NCBI GenBank assembly: GCA_945876745.1
Contig: CAMCPL010000003.1
Span: 62,001-126,000 of the forward strand
Origin: an uncultured Clostridia bacterium
GTDB lineage: Bacteria; Bacillota; Clostridia; Oscillospirales; Acutalibacteraceae
Length of the DNA stretch: 64,000 nt
Reading direction: 5' to 3'
The translations under genes and the position numbers were made by a program. Positions 34,211 to 41,756 of the stretch are shown here, piece after piece (within the stretch, counting starts at the first letter, position 1; every line of letters begins with the position of its first letter). The notes under the pieces were generated by a model. It saw nothing but the letters and a program-made list of their open reading frames with translations, ran no database searches and had not been told where the DNA came from.

Positions 34211-34270
34211 TTTTTCACGGAGTAGGGTGTATTTTCACGCAGTGCATTCTGTTTTCACGGTGTGTGTCTA
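34211..34270. repeat. Triple repeat with 20-bp period, right island end
   Basis: TTTTCACG begins at 34212, 34232 and 34252, exactly 20 bp apart (TTTTCACGG, TTTTCACGC, TTTTCACGG), with different fillers. Read on the other strand the core is CGTGAAAA, sharing GTGA and the 20-bp pitch with the left-end repeat. It lies upstream of the methyltransferase promoter and inside the right direct repeat. Confidence 0.65.
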
Positions 34271-34300
34271 AATATGTAAATCAAAAGGGTGATAGTGCAC

Positions 34301-34315
34301 CATATTTGATACAAT
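34301..34315. repeat. Right 15-bp direct repeat bounding the restriction island
   Basis: CATATTTGATACAAT, identical to 30460-30474. It is about 90 bp from the 3' end of tRNA-fMet, just past that tRNA's terminator. Confidence 0.6.
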
Positions 34316-34358
34316 AATACATTTAATAGAAACAAGTAGTTTAAATAATCTATAAAAA

Positions 34359-34402
34359 CACAAAAAATAGTACACTTTAATGTATCAATTAAAGTGTACT
34401 AT
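34359..34402 (-). terminator. Terminator of tRNA-fMet
   Basis: A perfect 15-bp stem (ATAGTACACTTTAAT with ATTAAAGTGTACTAT) and 6-nt loop begin 2 bp past the tRNA CCA end. On the minus strand the stem is followed by TTTTTTG. It shares TTGATACA with the nearby direct repeat. Confidence 0.88.
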
Positions 34403-34404
34403 AG

Positions 34405-34480
<76 letters not shown>

Positions 34481-34593
34481 ATATTTGTGCTGCTCACTTT
34501 TGAGTGCTTTACTATTATATCAAAAAATACGATAATGTCAATACCTTTTTGTGATTTTTCTGATAAAACAATAATTAATATTAAACATAAAAC

Positions 34594-34722
34594 AAAAACG
34601 GGTAGTAAAGTGTCCGCCTTTAACTACCCATCTTCGTTGTTTAATAAAACAATCTCTTTTGCGTTACACAGTTGCTGTGTGCAACACGAAGTGCCCTTGC
34701 CTGACACTAACCGTTTAAGGTC
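34594..34722 (-). ncRNA. Unassigned small RNA candidate (about 130 nt)
   Basis: The minus-strand segment lies between a consensus sigma-A promoter and an intrinsic terminator and has no credible reading frame. Predicted hairpins in order: GCAA-GGG-CAC-TTC-GTG-TTGC; ACACAG-CAA-CTGTGT; TTGTTT-TATT-AAACAA; then the terminator stem GGGTAGTTAAAG / CTTTACTACCC (one base bulged) followed by GTTTTTG. AGTGTC near the 5' end could also pair with GACACT in the terminator loop region. I do not recognise it as 6S, SRP, tmRNA or RNase P RNA. Confidence 0.6.
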
Positions 34723-34728
34723 ACATTT

Positions 34729-34757
34729 ATATTACAACATTAGTTCGTTTTTGTCAA
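34729..34757 (-). promoter_or_regulatory. Sigma-A promoter of the small RNA candidate
   Basis: On the minus strand: TTGACA (34757-34752), 17-bp spacer, TAATAT (34734-34729). Transcription should begin near 34722. Confidence 0.75.
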
Positions 34758-34826
34758 TAGATTTTGTAAGATTTTGCAAAAATTAATTTCAATTATATCC
34801 TGTGTGTTTTTGCAAATACTTATTTT

Positions 34827-35522
34827 ATGGACAGAAAAAATGTAGAATATGTTTGCTCAATAGCCGCAAAAATGATTGAAAACGGCGCAGAAATCAGTAG
34901 AGCAGAGGATTCTGCTTACAGATTATTAAAGTCGTTCGGGTGTATTAATTACGCTGTATTTTGCCTGAGCTCGCTTGTGATAGTCTGCGCTGACGGCGTT
35001 ATTGTTATGAACAGAATATATGATAACAATTTGAATTTGTCGGAGCTTGACAGATTGAATACAATGTCGAGATGCATTTGCTCCGGTGTTGAACCGATAA
35101 ACCGAAGGTCGCAGGAATATCCTTTATTATGCCGATTTTCGGCAATAATCCTTGCAACAGGGAGCTTTTGTGTTTACTTCGGCGGAACACTTTCGGACGC
35201 CGCTTTTTCGGGGATTATCGGAATAATAATCAGTCTTTTGCCGAGAATATCAAGTACCTCGTTTGCGCAGATATTTATTCAGTCAATAACGGCAGGCGTA
35301 CTTTCTTATGTACCTTTGTTGCTCGGAATAAGCAGTCAACCTGCAATGATTATGATAGGAACAATTATGCTTTTGATACCCGGAATAGCAATAGGAAGCG
35401 CCATTCGTGATATTATGCTCAGCGATACTATTTCCGGACTTGTCGAGCTTACACAGTCGTTGTTTTATGCGCTGGCTATTGCACTTGGTTTTTGCGTGGG
35501 GGTTGTTTTGTTTGGCAGTTAA
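34827..35522 (+). CDS. Threonine/serine exporter, large (ThrE/YjjP-like) subunit
   Basis: A 231-residue membrane protein of the ThrE/DUF1212 family. A soluble N-terminal part contains AAKMIENGAEISRAEDSAYR, typical of the family, then about five hydrophobic segments follow. In this family the exporter is either one protein or split into a large and a small part; the small part follows here with an 11-bp overlap. Substrate is predicted as threonine/serine by family (YjjP/YjjB of E. coli exports dicarboxylates), so it could differ. No good ribosome site precedes the ATG at 34827. Confidence 0.85.
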   Translation: MDRKNVEYVCSIAAKMIENGAEISRAEDSAYRLLKSFGCINYAVFCLSSLVIVCADGVIVMNRIYDNNLNLSELDRLNTMSRCICSGVEPINRRSQEYPLLCRFSAIILATGSFCVYFGGTLSDAAFSGIIGIIISLLPRISSTSFAQIFIQSITAGVLSYVPLLLGISSQPAMIMIGTIMLLIPGIAIGSAIRDIMLSDTISGLVELTQSLFYALAIALGFCVGVVLFGS

Positions 35523-35958
35523 AAATATTCTGCTTTGTGTTTTGGGAACAGTTGGATTTTGCGTAGTTCTCAATGTACCCCAAAATAAAATTTTCAGCGT
35601 GATAATCGGAGCGTTTGCCTGTTCCTTAACATTTGAAATGCTATTTGAATACACGTCGCTCGGAATTTTCGCCTGTACCTTGACTGCGGTTGTCGTAGCG
35701 CATACTTACAGCGAAATTGTGGCAAGAATACTGAAAACACCGTCGACCGTTATTCTTATTCCGTCAACCGTACCTCTCCTGCCCGGCGGCTACCTCTTTT
35801 ACGCTATGAGTAATCTTGTAACAGGTGATAAGTCGGCTTTTATATATAACGCCCGACAGACTGCTCTCGTTGCTTTTGCGATAGCTCTCGGCTCTGTCAT
35901 AACGCTGATTGTGCTCAACATTATACGCCGTATAAAAGCTGTTTTACAAAGACGTTGA
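35512..35958 (+). CDS. Threonine/serine exporter, small (ThrE_2/YjjB-like) subunit
   Basis: A 148-residue protein with about four to five hydrophobic segments and the family stretch TPSTVILIPSTVPLLPGGYL. The start is placed at TTG 35512, preceded by GTGGGGG with a 9-bp gap. This gives the normal family length and overlaps the large subunit by 11 bp. Longer in-frame starts would extend into the upstream gene. It forms the exporter with the large subunit. Confidence 0.8.
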   Translation: MAVKNILLCVLGTVGFCVVLNVPQNKIFSVIIGAFACSLTFEMLFEYTSLGIFACTLTAVVVAHTYSEIVARILKTPSTVILIPSTVPLLPGGYLFYAMSNLVTGDKSAFIYNARQTALVAFAIALGSVITLIVLNIIRRIKAVLQRR

Positions 35959-35986
35959 AATGTGATATTATATAGTCGGTGATATA

Positions 35987-37057
35987 ATGAAAATACTTGT
36001 TGTTCCCGATAGCTTTAAGGGAAGTCTGACCTCTGTTGAGGTTGCCGAAACAATAAAAAATGCAATAGAGCAAAACAGTAAGCATACCGTAACCGCCCTG
36101 CCGTTTGCCGACGGCGGCGAGGGCTTTATCGACGCGTTTTGCAGCTTCACGCAGGCTGTAAAGCATTACTACCCCTGTCATAATATTTACCATAATGAGA
36201 TAGAGGGATATATTGCGGTTTTGGGCGATACCGCTGTTGTTGAATGTGCGGTTGCAAGCGGACTTCAGCCACGTAAGCAGGTTATGATGTCGAGCTCCTA
36301 CGGTACAGGCGAGCTGATAAAATTCGCCTTGAACGAGGGTTGTACAAATATCATTTTAGCACTTGGCGGAACAGGAAGCTGTGACGGCGGAGCAGGTGTA
36401 ATTTCCGCCCTCGGTGGCGTGTTTTATGATGAAAACTACAACGAAATGTCTGTTGTAAAAAGCCGTGACCTGAATTTTATCTACGGCGCAAATTTCAGGA
36501 ATATGCCGAAAAATATCAGTTTTACCTACGCCTGCGATGTCGAAAATCCGCTGTTCGGTGAAAACGGCGCCGCATATGTTTACGCCGCCCAAAAGGGCGC
36601 TAACAGGACGCAGATTGTTGAGCTTGACGATGGCTTGAAGCGCCTTAATGCCTTTTTGCCTAATGATGTATCAACCGTAAAGGGCGCAGGTGCAGCAGGC
36701 GGAATCTGCGGCGGACTGTATTCGATTTACGGCGGCGATATCCGTTCGGGCTTCGATATTCTTTCGCAGTTCAGCTCTCTTGAGGAAAAAATCAAAGAAG
36801 CCGACGTTATTATAACAGGCGAGGGTAAGACCGATTCACAAACGCTTATGGGTAAGCTGCCGTATAAAATTGCACACCTTTGCAAGAAATACAACAAAAA
36901 ATGCGTTGTTGTCAGCGGTGTTATAGAAAATGCGGTGCTCGGCGACTGTATGATAAGCCTCGTCGGCGACGGCGTAACCGAAAAGCAGTCAATCGAAAGC
37001 CCGCGGGAAATATTGTACAAAAAAGTGCAAAACTCCCTTGAAATAATCACGAAATAA
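35987..37057 (+). CDS. glxK: Glycerate 2-kinase (GlxK/GarK family)
   Basis: A 356-residue type-I glycerate kinase with the N-terminus MKILVVPDSFKGSLTSVEVA, the segment LPFADGGEGF, GGTGSCDGGAG and ITGEGKTDSQTL near the end. It phosphorylates D-glycerate to 2-phosphoglycerate using ATP, in the cytoplasm. Length is close to the usual 370-380. GGTGATAT precedes the ATG. No other glyoxylate or glycerate pathway gene is adjacent; the exporter genes lie upstream and a small unknown gene downstream. Confidence 0.92.
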   Translation: MKILVVPDSFKGSLTSVEVAETIKNAIEQNSKHTVTALPFADGGEGFIDAFCSFTQAVKHYYPCHNIYHNEIEGYIAVLGDTAVVECAVASGLQPRKQVMMSSSYGTGELIKFALNEGCTNIILALGGTGSCDGGAGVISALGGVFYDENYNEMSVVKSRDLNFIYGANFRNMPKNISFTYACDVENPLFGENGAAYVYAAQKGANRTQIVELDDGLKRLNAFLPNDVSTVKGAGAAGGICGGLYSIYGGDIRSGFDILSQFSSLEEKIKEADVIITGEGKTDSQTLMGKLPYKIAHLCKKYNKKCVVVSGVIENAVLGDCMISLVGDGVTEKQSIESPREILYKKVQNSLEIITK

Positions 37058-37111
37058 ATATATAATTGTATAAATATATTGATATGTATCACAAAAGGAA
37101 AGGTGAGAAAA

Positions 37112-37330
37112 ATGAAGGTAAGATTACCAAAGCACAGAGAATTTTTGATTAAATTTGAGGACGGCTATGCACAGGAAAAGGAAGCCTGGGCAGAGCTTGA
37201 GCAAATCGTAAAGGATTACAGCGTGGACGGAAAAAGCATTTATACTCCGACCTTTATCGAGGATAATGAGCCGAAGGTAAAGGCGCTTCAGGATAAATAC
37301 GAGTTTACCTATGAAATAATCGAGAAATAA
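37112..37330 (+). CDS. Small protein of unknown function, 72 aa
   Basis: I do not recognise the family. It is a soluble, charged 72-residue protein that starts MKVRLPKHREFLIKFEDGYA. AAAGGTGAG supports the ATG at 37112; an upstream ATG at 37079 adds 11 unlikely residues. It ends 13 bp before the alpha-mannosidase gene, so the two are probably co-transcribed. Confidence 0.65.
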   Translation: MKVRLPKHREFLIKFEDGYAQEKEAWAELEQIVKDYSVDGKSIYTPTFIEDNEPKVKALQDKYEFTYEIIEK

Positions 37331-37343
37331 AGCAGGCTACATA

Positions 37344-40300
37344 ATGACAAAGAATAAGATTTTTACTGTTGCAACGGCTCATCTTGACACCGTATGGAGA
37401 TGGGAGCTTGCAAAGACAATCGAGGAATTTATCCCCGATACAATCGAAAAAAATATTGCCTTAATTGAAAAATACCCTCATTATCGTTTCAATTTTGAGG
37501 GTGCATTTCGTTATGAGCTGATTGAAGAATACTACCCCGAGGCGTTTGAAAAAATCAAGCAGCTTGTTGCCGACGGCAAATGGTGCGTCAGCGGCTCGGC
37601 TTATGAAAACGGCGACGTTAATATTCCGTCACCCGAGGCACTTTTTAGGAATTTCCTTTACGGCAACGGCTATTTCAAAAAGAAGTTCGGTAAGACCTCT
37701 AAGGACGTTTTCCTGCCGGATTGCTTCGGCTTCGGCTACGCTTTGCCGAGTATAGCAAAGCATAGCGGTCTGCTCGGCGTTTCGACTCAAAAGTTAGGTT
37801 GGGGCGGAGCCTATGAACGTCCGTTTGATATCGGCGTTTGGCGCGGCGTTGACGGAAGCTCAATTTACGCTTCTCTCGATCCGCTGTCATATAGATATAA
37901 GTTTAACGGCGACGTTAGAGGCGATTTGCAGATAATAAATAAAATTGCCGATAACGGAATAAATTTCGCCTTGCCTTGGACTATGAATTATTACGGAACA
38001 GGCGACTGGGGCGGCGCACCGACCGAAGAAAGCGTTCTTTCCGTAAATTACAGCGTAGAAAAGAACGAGGGCAATGAAACACAGGTAATTTCCGCCTCGT
38101 CCGACGAAATATTTATCGAGCTTGATAAATTGCCTGAAAATGAAAAAGCAAAGCTTCCTGTTTGGGATAACGAGCTTGTTATGCGCTCCCACGGAGCAGG
38201 CGGCTATACCTCAAGATGTATGAGTAAGCGCCTTAATGCTCAAAATGAGGTGCTCGCCGATTATTGCGAAAAAAGCGCTGTTTCGGCAAGCCTGCTGACC
38301 TCGTTCAAATATCCGAGAGAGATTATCGACTCCGCGTGGAAAAAGGTTATCGCACATCAGTTTCACGACGATATACCCGGAACCTCGACCATGCTCGTTT
38401 ATAACGAAAGCTGGAACGACTATTTTGCTTCGCTAAAGCAGTTTCAGGGTGAATATCAGGCGGCTGTCGGAGCACTTGCAAATGAGCTTGATACCTCGTG
38501 GTGTGAGGATTGCGCGGTTATCGTCAATAACCCTGTTGCAGTAGAACGCACCTGCGCAGTTGAGGCTCATATTAAGCTCACTCGTAATGCGAAATATGTT
38601 AAAGTGCTTGACGAAAAGGGAAATGAGGTTCCCTCGCAGGTTGTTTCGAAAAGCGGAAAGGAATTTGATATCATCTTCCTTGCGAGCGTTGCGAGCGTCG
38701 GTTATCGTGTGTATGACGTTCAGGGTGCCGATGAAAAATGCACTCTTAAAACCGACCTTGCCGTTACCGCACATACTCTTGAAAATGCGAATTATAAGGT
38801 TATTTTTAATAAAAACGGCGACCTTGCCTCGCTGTTTGATAAAAGGCTGAACAAACAGCTTCTTTCAGCACCGATAAAGCTTGCGCTTCATCATAATTTG
38901 GGCGAGCTTAATTATCCGTCGTGGGAAATGCGCAAAGAGGATTTGGACTCCGAGCCGTATTGCTATGCCAATACTCCGACCTTTGAGGTTGTCGATGACG
39001 GACCTGCACGCGTTTCTATTAAGATAACACGCACCGCTAATTCGAGCACCGTTGTTCAGCTTGTCAGCCTTGAGGCAGGCGGTGATACCGTTAGAGTTGA
39101 TAACTTCATTGACTGGCTTGAACGCCGCACTCTGCTTAAAGCGCAGTTTCCGCTTTCGTGCTCGAACCCTGTTGCTTCTTACGACTTGGGTCTCGGCTAT
39201 ATTAAACGTGGAAATAATACGGAAAATCTCTATGAGGTTCCTGCGCAGAAATGGGCGGACTTGACTGACGAAAACGACGAATACGGCGTGAGCATTTTTT
39301 CCGATTGTAAATACGGCTGGGATAAGCCGAGTGATAATATGCTGCGCCTGACCTGTATTCATACTCCTGCCGGCGCGTTTACAAAGGATGCTCGCCAGGA
39401 TTTGCAGGACTTGGGCAGAAATTATTTCTCGTTTGGTATTTGCTCGCATAAAGGCGCAATCGGCTCACAGACTCAAATCGGAGCTCAATGCTTTAATCAA
39501 AAGCCCGTCGCTTTTGTAACAAGCTCGAAGAAAAGCGGCAGCCTAACACATTCCTTCAGCCTTGCTTCACTCAGCACAAACGATGTTGTCTTAAGAGCCG
39601 TTAAGCTCGCACAGGATAGCGACAGCATTGTTGTCCGTGTAAACGAGGGCGTAGGTCAGGCTCATAAAAAGGTTGAGCTTCGCTTCTTTGCTGACGTTGT
39701 AAAAGCAGAGGAAGCGACCGCTTGTGAGGAAATTGTTGCTCCTGCTAAATATAAAAAGAATAAGATTATTTTCGATATAAATCCCTTTGAAACGAAAACC
39801 TTTGTTCTCACTCTTGACTGTAAAAAGAACACCGCAAGCGAGAACTATAAAAAGTTGACTCTTGATTATAATGCTTCGGGAATTACAGCTGACGATTATA
39901 AGGTTAATTGCATTTTGCAGGGAAGCGGTTGTAGCCTGCCCGATGAGCTTATTAACGAAAGCTATACCGTTTCGGGCGTTACATTCCGTATGCCGAAAGC
40001 CGCTATGCAAAAGAATGTTCTCATTCCCCGCGGTCAAACTCTTGAGCTTCCAAAGGGTATGACGAAGCTTTATATTATCGCCGCAAGCGTGCTTTCCGAT
40101 AAGGAAATTACTCTGCTTGCCGATAATAAAGAGCGCAAAATTACCGTTCATTCTATGACCGATTTCGTCGGCAAATGGGATATGTTCGGTCTTGAACAAA
40201 CTGCAAGCGTAAAATCCTCGCCTCTCGCACTTGAGCTTTCTCATACTCATCACCCCGAGGGCAACTTGCCGAACCGTAAGGCTTATTTCTATCTCTATGA

Positions 40301-40604
40301 GGTGGATGTCAGAAATTGCCGCACCCTCACTCTCCCTGAGGAAAACAAAGTTGTTATCCTCGCTATGACTGCGGTTAAAAGGTTTTCGAATACACGCCTT
40401 GCAACGAAGCTGATTGATTCACCTGATGAAGGCTATACCTTCGCCGAAACACCTGTTGTTGATAAAATCCTTGATAAAGCCGACTTCGTTACTATCCGCG
40501 CCGGAAAAATTCAAGACCAAATCAAAGGCGGTAAGGGCAAGGGCTTCAAACGCGATAATATTATCACCAACATCATCCGCTCCTACACCAAATCGGAATG
40601 GTAA
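37344..40604 (+). CDS. Alpha-mannosidase (GH38)
   Basis: A 1086-residue GH38 enzyme. The zinc motif begins with HLD at residues 13-15 (ATAHLDTVWRW), and the nucleophile is D126 in LPDCFGFG. RSHGAGGYTSR and the later AHQFHDDIPGTS (zinc and active-site His/Asp) also fit the family. A C-terminal beta-sandwich region makes up the second half. No signal peptide is visible, so it should trim alpha-mannosides inside the cell. GH38 of gut Clostridia is linked to host N-glycan or yeast mannan fragments (inference). The end is followed by palindromic repeats. Confidence 0.9.
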   Translation: MTKNKIFTVATAHLDTVWRWELAKTIEEFIPDTIEKNIALIEKYPHYRFNFEGAFRYELIEEYYPEAFEKIKQLVADGKWCVSGSAYENGDVNIPSPEALFRNFLYGNGYFKKKFGKTSKDVFLPDCFGFGYALPSIAKHSGLLGVSTQKLGWGGAYERPFDIGVWRGVDGSSIYASLDPLSYRYKFNGDVRGDLQIINKIADNGINFALPWTMNYYGTGDWGGAPTEESVLSVNYSVEKNEGNETQVISASSDEIFIELDKLPENEKAKLPVWDNELVMRSHGAGGYTSRCMSKRLNAQNEVLADYCEKSAVSASLLTSFKYPREIIDSAWKKVIAHQFHDDIPGTSTMLVYNESWNDYFASLKQFQGEYQAAVGALANELDTSWCEDCAVIVNNPVAVERTCAVEAHIKLTRNAKYVKVLDEKGNEVPSQVVSKSGKEFDIIFLASVASVGYRVYDVQGADEKCTLKTDLAVTAHTLENANYKVIFNKNGDLASLFDKRLNKQLLSAPIKLALHHNLGELNYPSWEMRKEDLDSEPYCYANTPTFEVVDDGPARVSIKITRTANSSTVVQLVSLEAGGDTVRVDNFIDWLERRTLLKAQFPLSCSNPVASYDLGLGYIKRGNNTENLYEVPAQKWADLTDENDEYGVSIFSDCKYGWDKPSDNMLRLTCIHTPAGAFTKDARQDLQDLGRNYFSFGICSHKGAIGSQTQIGAQCFNQKPVAFVTSSKKSGSLTHSFSLASLSTNDVVLRAVKLAQDSDSIVVRVNEGVGQAHKKVELRFFADVVKAEEATACEEIVAPAKYKKNKIIFDINPFETKTFVLTLDCKKNTASENYKKLTLDYNASGITADDYKVNCILQGSGCSLPDELINESYTVSGVTFRMPKAAMQKNVLIPRGQTLELPKGMTKLYIIAASVLSDKEITLLADNKERKITVHSMTDFVGKWDMFGLEQTASVKSSPLALELSHTHHPEGNLPNRKAYFYLYEVDVRNCRTLTLPEENKVVILAMTAVKRFSNTRLATKLIDSPDEGYTFAETPVVDKILDKADFVTIRAGKIQDQIKGGKGKGFKRDNIITNIIRSYTKSEW

Positions 40605-40659
40605 CGAAGCTCGCTACGCTCGCAATGATGAAATACGAAACGCTGTTTTAACCAACAAA

Positions 40660-40716
40660 GGCTCCCCTTGTTTTGAGAATCAAGGGGAGCTGTCGGCTTT
40701 GCCGACTGAGGGGATA
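40660..40716 (+). repeat. Palindromic repeat, copy A
   Basis: GGCTCCCCTTG / CAAGGGGAGC hairpin followed by a second small hairpin (GTCGGC/GCCGAC) and GAGGGGATAA. It is preceded by AACGCTGTTTTAACCAACAA, which reappears inverted beyond copy C. Confidence 0.8.
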
Positions 40717-40749
40717 AGAAATATAAAACGCTGTTTTTTTTAGAAATCA

Positions 40750-40806
40750 GGCTCCCCTTGTTTTGGGAATCAAGGGGAGCTGTCAGCTACGCTGACTGAG
40801 GGGACA
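40750..40806 (+). repeat. Palindromic repeat, copy B
   Basis: Same layout as copy A: GGCTCCCCTTG stem, second hairpin GTCAGC/GCTGAC, then GAGGGGACAA. It ends 12 bp before the DUF559 start codon, so its GAGGGG may act as that gene's ribosome site. Confidence 0.8.
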
Positions 40807-40818
40807 AAAGAAAAAACT

Positions 40819-41175
40819 ATGGACAGAAAATACAATCAAAAGTTAGTGACAAACGCAAAAGAACTGCGTAAAAATATGACAAGAGAAGAACGTCACTTGT
40901 GGTATGATTTTCTCAAGGATTATCCCGTGAAATTTTATCGTCAAAAAGTAATGGGAAAATATATTGTTGATTTTTATTGTTCAAAGGCTGATTTGGTTAT
41001 TGAGCTTGATGGTTCACAACATTTTGAAGAAAACGGCATACAGTATGATTCTCAAAGAGATGAATATTTGAAAAGCTATGGTCTTGATATATTACGAATA
41101 CCTAATAATGAAATTAATACAAATTTCGACGGCGTATGCGAATATTTGGATAAATTGATAAAAAGCAGAATTTGA
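40819..41175 (+). CDS. DUF559 endonuclease-fold protein nested in palindromic repeats
   Basis: A 118-residue DUF559 protein with a Vsr/PD-(D/E)xK-like core: KELRKNMTREERHLWYDFLK at the N-terminus, FYRQKVMGKYIVDFYCSKAD, then LVIELDGSQHF and ILRIPNNEI. The acidic residues in YIVDFY and IELDGSQH are the likely metal ligands. It sits exactly between palindromic copies: A and B on the left, C inverted on the right. A standard promoter is not obvious. Function in such proteins is not settled; the context hints at a role with the repeats. Confidence 0.88.
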   Translation: MDRKYNQKLVTNAKELRKNMTREERHLWYDFLKDYPVKFYRQKVMGKYIVDFYCSKADLVIELDGSQHFEENGIQYDSQRDEYLKSYGLDILRIPNNEINTNFDGVCEYLDKLIKSRI

Positions 41176-41184
41176 TTTGTCCTT

Positions 41185-41240
41185 TTATCCCCTCAGTCGC
41201 AAATGCGACAGCTCCCCTTAATGACATTAAAAGGGGAGCC
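41185..41240 (-). repeat. Palindromic repeat, copy C (inverted)
   Basis: Inverted relative to A, B and D: TTATCCCCTC, GTCGC/GCGAC hairpin, AGCTCCCCTT / AAGGGGAGCC. It lies 10 bp after the DUF559 stop. Its outer flank CTTTGTTTGTAAAAACAGCG is the inverse of the flank of copy A. Confidence 0.8.
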
Positions 41241-41276
41241 TTTGTTTGTAAAAACAGCGTTCCGTCTTGAATATCA

Positions 41277-41333
41277 GGCTCCCCTTGTTTTGAGAATCAA
41301 GGGGAGCTGTCAGCTACGCTGACTAAGGGGATA
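41277..41333 (+). repeat. Palindromic repeat, copy D
   Basis: GGCTCCCCTTG / CAAGGGGAGC, GTCAGC/GCTGAC, then AAGGGGATAA. It lies outside the A-to-C unit, in the same orientation as A and B. Confidence 0.8.
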
Positions 41334-41426
41334 AAAGAGAACAATTGGGATAAAAGAAAAACTACAATCCCCAAACCACTTCTTTTCTCTTTTTCTCACT
41401 TCACTCTTCACTCGACGCTTTGCGAT

Positions 41427-41732
41427 TTATCGCAAAGCGTCGTTTACTGCGTCTCCTGCCTTATCTACTGCGCCGCCTACGCCGTCTGCAACGTCGTCAA
41501 CACCCTGACCGATATCGTCGCCGACCTTATCGGCTCTTGAAGCCGCTTCGTCGCCGGCGTTCGACAAATCTTCTCCGACATTTGATGTTGTCGTTTGCGT
41601 AGTTGATTGGGTGGTAGCTGTTGTACTTGTTGTGCTTGTTGTTGTGTTGTTATCCGTTTTGTTTGAGCCGCAAGCGACAAAAACAGCCGAGATAACGGTG
41701 ATTGACATAATAACTGCAATAATCTTTTTCAT
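41427..41732 (-). CDS. Small lipoprotein with Thr-rich linker
   Basis: A 101-residue protein with a lipoprotein signal peptide (lipobox VFVAC, Cys at about 21). A Thr/Ser/Gln-rich linker follows, then an acidic Asp/Gly/Ala helix-like tail (DDIGQGVDDVADGVGGAVDK). It should be anchored outside the membrane; function unknown. Its 3' end lies inside a perfect hairpin (CGACGCTTTGCGAT / ATCGCAAAGCGTCG). It lies 24 bp downstream of ypeB and probably shares its transcript. Confidence 0.75.
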   Translation of the reverse strand: MKKIIAVIMSITVISAVFVACGSNKTDNNTTTSTTSTTATTQSTTQTTTSNVGEDLSNAGDEAASRADKVGDDIGQGVDDVADGVGGAVDKAGDAVNDALR

Positions 41733-41756
41733 AGTAAAAAACCTTTCTTTTTATAA

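Noticed and set aside
30460-34315. Prophage
   Set aside because: No structural, replication, lysis or integrase genes are present, only restriction and nuclease genes.
41414-41442. Perfect hairpin at the lipoprotein stop as a terminator
   Set aside because: The stem is strong, but no T run follows in either direction, so I did not list it as a terminator.
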